Shown: positions 7,801-10,148 of the stretch, piece after piece
Numbering within the stretch: position 1 is the first letter of the stretch
Layout: every line of letters starts with the position of its first letter
Assembly: GCA_026770585.1 (NCBI GenBank)
Contig: MU647246.1
Coordinates: 45,306 to 55,453 of the forward strand
DNA: 10,148 bases
Direction of reading: 5' to 3'
Origin: Baffinella frigidus
Taxonomy: Eukaryota; Cryptophyceae; Cryptomonadales; Baffinellaceae
The notes under the pieces: model-generated
Databases searched by the model: none
What the model was told of the DNA's origin: nothing
The model's input: only the letters and a program-made list of their open reading frames with translations
Made by a program: the position numbers and the translations under genes

Positions 7801-10148
7801 TCGGTGGCTGCTAAGTGCATGCATCAGTGAGAAACGGCTCCAAGTTTCGTCCAATGGCTCCAAGGTTTGTCAAATCCGGTTCATGGTTCAAAGACACACA
7901 ACCTGTTCGAGATCCGCCGCCAGCGAATCGGCGCGCGCCTTTTCATCCGCCCATCTGCGGGGTTTCGGGTTTCGGGTTTCGGGTTTCGGGTTTAGGGTTT
8001 AGGATTTATGGTTTTGATTTTGGGGTTCAGAGGTTCGGGTTTGCGGTGTAGGGTTTAGAGTTTAGGGTTCAGGGTTGAGGGTTTATGGTTTATGGTTTAG
8101 GTTTTAGGGTTTATGGTTTGGGGTTTATGGTTTATGGTTTATGGTTTATGGTTTATGGTTTATGGTTTATGGTTTATGGTTTATGGTTTATGGTGTATGG
8201 TTTATGGTTTATGGTTGAGGGTTTAGGGTTCAGGGTTCAGGATTGGTGGGGCTGATGACCTGTCGGTGTGCCCCTGGGCAATCTCCCGCCACTTCGACAT
8301 CAAGATTCGGTATCCGTAGGAAAAACCAGAAGGCTACGGTGGACCGCCAACCCCGGATATCTGGGGCAACGTGACCAATTCCCGGTGCAAACCGAAGAAA
8401 AAGATCCAATTCCGGTTGAAAAGTGGCCCCTGTTGTCTCCTGAGTGGTAGGGAAATTTTTGTGGGGCTGATAACCTGCTGGTGTGCTCCTTGGCAACCTC
8501 ACGCCACTTCGAAACCAAGATTCGGCATCCGTAGGAAAACCCCTATGTCCCTACGCATGGCCTACCGTAGGGTCCTATGGAGGTTCCACTTATGTGGGTA
8601 TTCACGAAATCCCTTCGTAGCCCGCTGTGTGGAATACAAACCGTAGTGGGGAGTCTATGGGGCTCAGAACCTGTTGTTGTGCTCCTTGGCACCGAACACT
8701 CACCCTCTGTGGGGGAGGAGGCAGAGGTGGGGGTGTGCAACTGTGGCACTGCTACACTGCGACACTGCACCGATACACTGCTACACCGTACCGCTACACT
8801 GGATTTAGGTGTCGAGTCGTGGGGCTGCCAACCTGTTGGCGTGTCCCTCGGCAACCGCCCGCCACTTTGGAGATTCCAACCGAAAATCCGGTCGAAATAT
8901 ATAACGTGGGCCCCACATTAAGGAGATTCGTGTGGGGCTCAAAACCTGTTGGTGTGCTCCTTGGCGATCTCTCGCCACTTCGACACTGCCTCACGCTCCC
9001 TCCCCAGCGCCTGCGTAGGGTGTAGGGTTCAGGGAATCTCCACTATCTCCACTCCTCCACCTCCCACGCCAGAGTCTTCGAAGGGGTCGCCAAAAGTCAA
9101 TTCCCCTGCAAGGCAGTGGTTTTCAAAAGTCAAAAACCGTGTCCTGACACGGTTTTTAAAAATTAACCCCCTCCTCCACTCTGGCGCGGTCCTGCCGCCT
9201 CTCCACGACCCCCTTCTTAACCCGAAACCACCACCTCAGCCTCGTTCCGAGCGCCTGCGGGGGAGAGACAGGCTCTGTCTTGGTCTACGGAGACCACATA
9301 GACGGTTGAGGGTTGAGGGTGCGCTGTCTCACCCATTTGGCGAGCCCGGGCTCTTCCCCGCTCCAAAGTTGACGGGGCTGTACCGCACACCCAGCGTGTC
9401 AACTTGAGAATAGTCCGCCAATCCGCGCCATGCTCGGCTCGGGTTGAGAGAGGCAGAGCTAGGAACCGTCAAGTTACCTCATCCATCTGATCCTCGAGAT
9501 CTCCTCCCATAAGATAGCAAAACCCATAAGATAGCAAAAACCGGATTCAAATTAAGCCTGTTTCCAGATGGTTGCCTCCCCCATCTTATCTGCGAGGCCT
9601 TCTCACTGCCGGACTCTCTCGACGCAAAAAGGCAAAAATTAAAGCTGTCGTACCAGGACGGTGCATTGTTTTGCAAAAGTCAACGTTTTGGTACCAGAAT
9701 AGCTCTGAGTTGCCTCCTCCATCTCGTCGGCGAGGTCCTCTGCTGGACGCTCTCGGTCCCGCAGGTTACACTGTTTTGTGCTATCTGGTGGAACTTGCTA
9801 ACTTAGGGCGGAACTCGCTATCTTAGCCTCAACACCACAGCTATACCATATCACAAAATCCACCCATAAGATAGCGAAAAGCTGATTCAAATTAAATATG
9901 GTTCCATACGGTTACAGGGTTCAGGGGGCCTGGTTTGGAATTACTTCCTCCATCTTATCCGCGAGTTCTTCGCATTGTTGGACGCTCTCGGCCCCTGCGT
10001 CGTGAAGCTCCTGCGATAGCTTCTCCGACCTGCGAGAGAGAGAGAGATTGATAATTTATTGCCAAACAACCAGCGTCAGCGCCGCACATGCTACGCATTG
10101 TGCCACTTACTGTACCCCGTGTCGGCCGCTCATACGAGCATTTTCCGG
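4813..10148 (-). CDS. Multi-exon coiled-coil protein gene, 3' part
   Basis: I infer one gene running leftward from beyond the right edge to a stop at 4813-4815. The support is a set of short exons, each between AG and GT (sometimes GC) on the minus strand, with high G/C at third codon positions. The peptides are rich in Glu, Lys, Arg, Gln, Ala and Leu and look like alpha-helical coiled coil. Phases match across 10111/10029 (phase 2), 8260/7954 (phase 2), 6498/6306 (phase 1) and all junctions from 6254 to 4872 (phase 0). No catalytic motif is visible and I cannot name the family; structural or scaffold roles are typical of such proteins but not shown here. Several exons are tandemly duplicated and at least one copy has an in-frame stop, so this may be a gene with alternative exons or one in decay. 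The central part (6873-9500) is only partly resolved. Confidence 0.5.
4873..5051 (-). other. Last intron, made entirely of telomere-like heptamers (179 nt)
   Basis: On the minus strand GTGGACCTAAACCCG ... CCCCAAACCCCCCAG. Read on the plus strand it is TTTGGGG, TTTAGGG, TTTCGGG and TTCAGGG units from one end to the other. It separates two in-phase exons, the second carrying the stop. Confidence 0.6.
5052..5096 (-). CDS. Coiled-coil gene: 45-nt exon (VSALQEQVGFMKEAE)
   Basis: It lies between CCTGCACCAG and GTGGACCTAAACC, phase 0 both ends. It reads VSALQEQVGFMKEAE, with hydrophobic spacing typical of a heptad helix. The exon itself begins GTGAGT, so an upstream CAG|GTGAGT donor reading is an alternative. 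Confidence 0.55.
5286..5461. mobile_element. 176-bp foldback element with ~80-bp arms
   Basis: TAGAGCGCTGTGCCGAGAAG at the left pairs with the right end (CTTCTCTGCACAGCGCTCTA). The arms continue through GTTGGCCAC, AAATTGGAGCC and GTCCACTTTTGA to the centre near 5373. A third, inverted fragment (GGTGGCCAACTTTTGG, AAAAGTGGACATTTA) lies at 5171-5237. It sits inside the intron 5097-5492 and has no coding capacity. Confidence 0.75.
5493..5531 (-). CDS. Coiled-coil gene: 39-nt exon (VGARQQQRFLVCE)
   Basis: It lies between CCGAGCAG and GTATCCCTG, phase 0 both ends: VGARQQQRFLVCE. Its 3' third coincides with a degenerate CAGGGG-family MITE end (5485-5506), so the donor and the residues FLVCE may come from an inserted element. 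This is the weakest of the five C-terminal exons. Confidence 0.4.
5538..5691 (+). repeat. Degenerate TTTAGGG array in the 722-nt intron
   Basis: TTTAGGG, TCTAGGG, TTTAGTG and TTCAGGG units form the acceptor-proximal part of the intron. On the minus strand the array runs up to CCGAGCAG. Confidence 0.85.
5692..5936 (-). other. Intron segment with a 35-bp direct repeat
   Basis: ACAATAGGCCCACC ... GGCGGTGCTC at 5753-5787 recurs at 5823-5857 with about five changes, 70 bp apart. A palindrome TTTGGCGCCAAA lies at 5893-5904. At 5705 there is a degenerate CAGGGG-type MITE end. Confidence 0.55.
5937..5978 (+). repeat. TTTATCA heptamer array
   Basis: Six perfect copies of TTTATCA. The unit keeps the 7-bp length of the telomere repeat but has lost its G-triplet. 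Confidence 0.9.
5980..6253 (-). other. Intron segment: TTTAGTG/TTCAGTG heptamers and GGAGCCTCC repeats
   Basis: Part of the 722-nt intron 5532-6253. Degenerate heptamers occupy 6068-6150. Short GGAGCCTCCAA(A)TTTT motifs occur at about 6030 and 6192, and related GGAGGCTC at 6214 and 6241. Confidence 0.45.
6254..6306 (-). CDS. Coiled-coil gene: 53-nt exon (MEEVSLDTESRDQLRAQ)
   Basis: It follows CCGAAAACAG. Two bases complete the Asp codon, then MEEVSLDTESRDQLRAQ, ending phase 0 at CAG before GTTTCGAG. Charged and helix-favouring, with good codon bias. Confidence 0.55.
6307..6497 (-). other. Intron made of TTTGGGG repeats (191 nt)
   Basis: GTGAACCCTATACCC ... AAACCCGAAAACAG on the minus strand. 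Practically every base between belongs to TTTGGGG-type units on the plus strand, apart from a T-rich slip at 6420-6442. It joins two exons in phase. Confidence 0.55.
6498..6546 (-). CDS. Coiled-coil gene: 49-nt exon (ERAAGAARGGLDESMQ)
   Basis: It lies between CTCTCTACAG and the donor GTGAACCC. Phase 0 reading ERAAGAARGGLDESMQ leaves one G, and the next exon's AT makes GAT (Asp), after which MEEVSLDTESRDQLRAQ follows. Confidence 0.5.
6547..6872 (-). other. Probable intron made of TTTAGGG repeats (326 nt)
   Basis: The minus strand runs from GTGGACCCTAAACCCAACCC to CCCTAAACTCTCTACAG. In between are about 40 heptamers, the most regular TTTAGGG tract of the window (6779-6857). The same GTGGACC(C)TAAACCC start is used by the intron at 4873-5051. 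Confidence 0.5.
6873..6919 (-). CDS. Exon-like island of uncertain strand
   Basis: On the minus strand a textbook acceptor (ACTCCCTCTTTCAG) precedes it and the donor GTGGACCCTAAACC follows. However, the frame needed to join the 6498-6546 exon has low third-position G/C. On the plus strand the same bases give a better frame (QERDHDFADNVKTLSRLKEG, then stop). It may be an exon, or an inverted exon fragment. Confidence 0.3.
6978..7023. repeat. Perfect 46-bp palindrome
   Basis: Two perfect 22-bp arms (GTTTGGTCACGTATCTGGGG..) surround a TT loop. A partial copy, GGATTTCCCCAGGATTGGTC at about 7380-7400, lies in the next inverted repeat. Confidence 0.9.
7141..7299. repeat. Nested foldback structure
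   Basis: The outer arms of about 40 bp (GGAATTCACTGCC ... AAGTCAAC and GTTGACTTCAG ... GTGGAATCC) enclose an inner 72-bp hairpin at 7170-7241. The inner arms CTTAAGTCAACTGG.. pair 19 of 20, with a further GGCAA/TTGCC stem inside. It has no tRNA-like features and may be a foldback element. Confidence 0.65.
7325..7483. repeat. Inverted repeat with ~27-bp arms
   Basis: CGCTCGAGAACGCTGGAGCA at 7325 pairs with its near complement at 7456-7483 (TGCTCCAGCATTTCTCGAG). The enclosed ~104 bp contain GGGATTTCCCC and GGTCACGTAC, resembling parts of the palindrome at 6978-7023. Confidence 0.6.
7498..7549 (-). CDS. Coiled-coil gene: duplicate exon WVDAKARAGSLAADLEQ
   Basis: Duplicate of the 7903-7954 exon with the same length and phases. 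It has an acceptor AATACCAG and the same donor start GTTGTGTGTC. The frame is intact. The differences are at residues 2, 4 and 9. Confidence 0.55.
7552..7642. mobile_element. 91-bp near-perfect palindromic element at a splice acceptor
   Basis: The arms start GGTATTGCCTACGGTAGGCC and pair with the right end over about 33 bp. The inner part has GTCCTA / TAGGTCC. Each arm contains CCTACGGTAGG, itself a palindrome. On the minus strand the element ends in ATACC and the next bases (overlapping by one) form the CCAG acceptor of the 7498-7549 exon, so the element forms the 3' part of that intron. Confidence 0.7.
7643..7892. other. Intronic stretch with no supported feature
   Basis: Mixed-composition sequence between the two copies of the 52-nt exon. 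I see only a short inverted pair (TCGAATTTAAGG / CCTTAAA-like) at about 7710 and two CGGCTCCAAG/TGGCTCCAAG copies at about 7834 and 7855. Confidence 0.4.
7903..7954 (-). CDS. Coiled-coil gene: 52-nt exon WADEKARADSLAADLEQ
   Basis: It lies between CCCCGCAG and the donor GTTGTGTGTC. One base, then 17 codons: WADEKARADSLAADLEQ, ending in phase 0. The composition is strongly coiled-coil. A duplicate with four base changes is at 7498-7549. Confidence 0.6.
7955..8259 (-). other. Intron made of telomere-like heptamers (305 nt)
   Basis: On the minus strand it begins GTCATCAGCCCCACC and ends CCCGAAACCCCGCAG. Nearly all the rest is heptamers: TTTCGGG about four times (from 7961), TTTAGGG variants, and TTTATGG about sixteen times (8090-8215) as read on the plus strand. 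The flanking exons join in phase. Confidence 0.55.
8260..8302 (-). CDS. KWRE-type exon copy 1 (MSKWREIAQGHTD)
   Basis: It reads MSKWREIAQGHTD plus AG before the donor GTCATCAG at 8259. With the first base (A) of the exon at 7903-7954 the split codon becomes AGA (Arg), and the frame continues as WADEKARADSLAADLEQ, a good coiled-coil sequence. The 5' end is uncertain; the frame stays open to an AG at about 8334. Confidence 0.5.
8473..8530 (-). CDS. KWRE-type exon copy 2 (VSKWREVAKEHTS)
   Basis: The minus strand reads YGCRILVSKWREVAKEHTS plus AG, then GTTATCAG. The upstream sequence (TCCTACGGATGCCG) is shared with copy 1, so these two duplicated together. Confidence 0.45.
8667..8690 (-). pseudogene. 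KWRE-type exon copy 3, partial
   Basis: Only GAKEHNN plus AG before the donor GTTCTGAGCCCC remains. A TGA lies three codons upstream in the same frame, so the copy is truncated or its acceptor is very close. Confidence 0.35.
8740..8803 (+). repeat. Degenerate CTGCTACACTG tandem tract
   Basis: The motifs CACTGCTACAC, CGACACTG and CCGATACACTG recur with period near 9 bp. It is simple sequence of no evident function. Confidence 0.6.
8831..8875 (-). CDS. KWRE-type exon copy 4 (PKWRAVAEGHAN)
   Basis: The minus strand reads LESPKWRAVAEGHAN plus AG before the donor GTTGGCAG. It aligns with the 8943 exon in KWR.A.[EK].H.N. The acceptor is uncertain; AAAG|TGG is possible. Confidence 0.4.
8943..9010 (-). 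CDS. Coiled-coil gene: exon ALGREREAVSKWREIAKEHTN
   Basis: The acceptor is CCCTACACCCTACGCAG, telomere-like C-strand sequence. The exon reads ALGREREAVSKW then REIAKEHTN plus AG, ending in phase 2 before GTTTTGAG. Of its 21 full codons, 18 end in G or C, the strongest codon signature in this gene. Four further relatives of its 3' part (KWRE.A..H..R) lie at 8260-8302, 8473-8530, about 8667-8690 and 8831-8875. Confidence 0.6.
9061..9105 (-). CDS. Possible 45-nt exon (ELTFGDPFEDSGVG)
   Basis: It lies between GCCTTGCAG and GTGGAG. In phase 2 it reads ELTFGDPFEDSGVG and leaves one G, the same length and phase class as the 9333-9377 exon. It is less coil-like, and the join to the preceding exon is not in phase. 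Confidence 0.35.
9132..9157. other. Perfect 12-bp-arm hairpin in an intron
   Basis: AAAAACCGTGTC, loop CT, then GACACGGTTTTT. It would form a stable stem in the minus-strand transcript. It resembles a bacterial terminator only superficially, and the context is eukaryotic. Confidence 0.6.
9168..9191 (-). CDS. Possible 24-nt exon (DRARVEEG)
   Basis: It lies between GGCGGCAG and GTTAAT on the minus strand, phase 0 at both ends. It is short, charged and plausible, but such segments can occur by chance. Confidence 0.25.
9235..9254 (-). CDS. Coiled-coil gene: 20-nt micro-exon (ARNEAE)
   Basis: It lies between CCCCCGCAG and GTGGTGG, encoding part of a Gly codon then ARNEAE. The start GCGCTCGG resembles GCGCTGGG at the start of the exon ending at 8943, suggesting a shared origin. 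Confidence 0.4.
9255..9332 (-). other. 78-nt intron containing TTGAGGG units
   Basis: It runs GTGAGAC ... TGTCTCTCCCCCGCAG on the minus strand and contains two CCCTCAA heptamers (plus strand 9304-9319). It has a strong pyrimidine tract before the acceptor. Confidence 0.5.
9333..9377 (-). CDS. Coiled-coil gene: 45-nt exon (STLERGRARARQM)
   Basis: It lies between GCGGTACAG and the donor GTGAGAC. In phase 2 it reads STLERGRARARQM and leaves one G. Joined to the next exon, the split codon is GGC (Gly) and the frame continues as ARNEAE. Other phases are also open, so the frame rests on this junction and on composition. Confidence 0.45.
9478..9503 (-). CDS. Coiled-coil gene: short exon copy (DLEDQMDE)
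   Basis: After TTATGGGAG the minus strand reads GA then DLEDQMDE, ending before the donor GTAACT. It is the fourth and shortest relative of LADKMEE. Its acceptor is ambiguous and its incoming phase is not matched to a neighbour. Confidence 0.35.
9576..9625 (-). pseudogene. Broken duplicate of the 9945 exon
   Basis: Aligned without gaps to the 9945-10029 exon, it reads VERVRQ, then TGA, then EGLADKMGE before GCAACC. TGA stands where the parent has TGC (Cys). The copy lacks the 27-bp TTCAGGG-containing insertion seen in the intron next to the parent. Confidence 0.5.
9714..9770 (-). CDS. Coiled-coil gene: 57-nt exon with GC donor
   Basis: Between AAAACAG and GCAACT on the minus strand lie 19 codons: CNLRDRERPAEDLADEMEE. 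The exon starts and ends in phase 0, matching the phase-0 end of the 9945 exon. The 3' half is homologous to that exon (LADKMEE / LADEMEE). The donor would be GC rather than GT; an alternative is read-through to a GT at TCTG|GTACC. Confidence 0.5.
9863..9899 (+). repeat. Intron-borne repeat CCCATAAGATAGC, copy 3
   Basis: CCCATAAGATAGC followed by a GATTCAAATTAA block also occurs at 9523-9555, where the first 17 bp are in addition tandemly doubled (9506-9522 and 9523-9539). The copies lie at equivalent places relative to exon copies, so whole intron-exon segments were duplicated. Confidence 0.75.
9945..10029 (-). CDS. Coiled-coil gene: 85-nt exon (SEKLSQELHDAG...)
   Basis: It begins in phase 2, right after CTCTCGCAG. 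It encodes 28 residues beginning SEKLSQELHDAG and ending CEELADKMEE, with hydrophobic residues spaced as in heptads. It ends in phase 0 before the donor GTAATT. No stop is present, and third positions are mostly G/C. Related, shorter or decayed copies of its 3' half lie at 9714-9770, 9576-9625 and 9478-9503, which shows local exon duplication. Confidence 0.65.
10030..10110 (-). other. Canonical 81-nt intron
   Basis: It starts GTAAGTGG, has a CTGAC branch-site-like motif in GCTGACGCTGG, then a CT-rich tract and CTCTCGCAG. It is the cleanest intron in the window and anchors the minus-strand gene model. Confidence 0.7.
10111..10148 (-). CDS. Coiled-coil gene: partial exon at right edge
   Basis: The minus strand reads PENARMSGRHGV plus two bases (CA), then the donor GTAAGTGG. 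With the first base (G) of the next exon the split codon is CAG (Gln). The exon continues outside the window. Confidence 0.6.

Noticed and set aside
8740-8803. CRISPR-like array
   Set aside because: Irregular short-period repeats without spacers, in a eukaryotic context.
9132-9157. Rho-independent terminator
   Set aside because: It has a hairpin and T-run appearance, but nothing bacterial is present; kept only as an intronic hairpin.

Overview
The window looks like nuclear DNA of a eukaryote, most likely an alga or related protist. There are interspersed short exons with GT-AG (and apparently some GC-AG) splice sites, CCCTAAA/TTTAGGG-type telomere-like repeats, many small foldback elements, and no operon structure, Shine-Dalgarno signals or long bacterial-style genes. 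The TTTAGGG repeat type occurs in plants, many algae and several alveolates, so the lineage cannot be fixed from sequence alone.

Layout. Positions 1-130 are a TTGAGGG heptamer array. Positions 554-1312 (minus) hold a single-exon hypothetical protein with good codon signature. Positions 1577-1969 (plus) hold a small single-pass membrane protein. Positions 2034-3520 are a mosaic of foldback elements, a perfect 42-bp tandem duplication, two AATAAA-containing tracts that may be LTR remnants, and a CT microsatellite. Positions 3523-4812 form a nest of MITE-like elements (ends CAGGGGTACCTCG, flanked by TA) mixed with decayed copies of a terminal exon, with a rough 370-bp periodicity.

From about 4813 to the right edge, the minus strand appears to carry the 3' part of one multi-exon gene for a coiled-coil protein. 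Exons are about 20-85 nt, several are tandemly duplicated, and reading phases match across the best-supported junctions. The last exon ends in a stop at 4813-4815. The right-hand end is clearest: exon 10111-10148, an 81-nt canonical intron, then exon 9945-10029.

The main discovery is that several introns of this gene are made almost wholly of telomere-like heptamers (TTTAGGG, TTTGGGG, TTTCGGG, TTTATGG on the plus strand). On the coding (minus) strand these run exactly from GT to AG. All telomere-like arrays in the window have the same orientation. In that orientation the heptamer contains neither GT nor AG on the transcribed strand, so the arrays would be splice-neutral introns. This suggests that telomere-like repeats have seeded or expanded introns here. 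The exon model is a reading by eye and needs RNA evidence.
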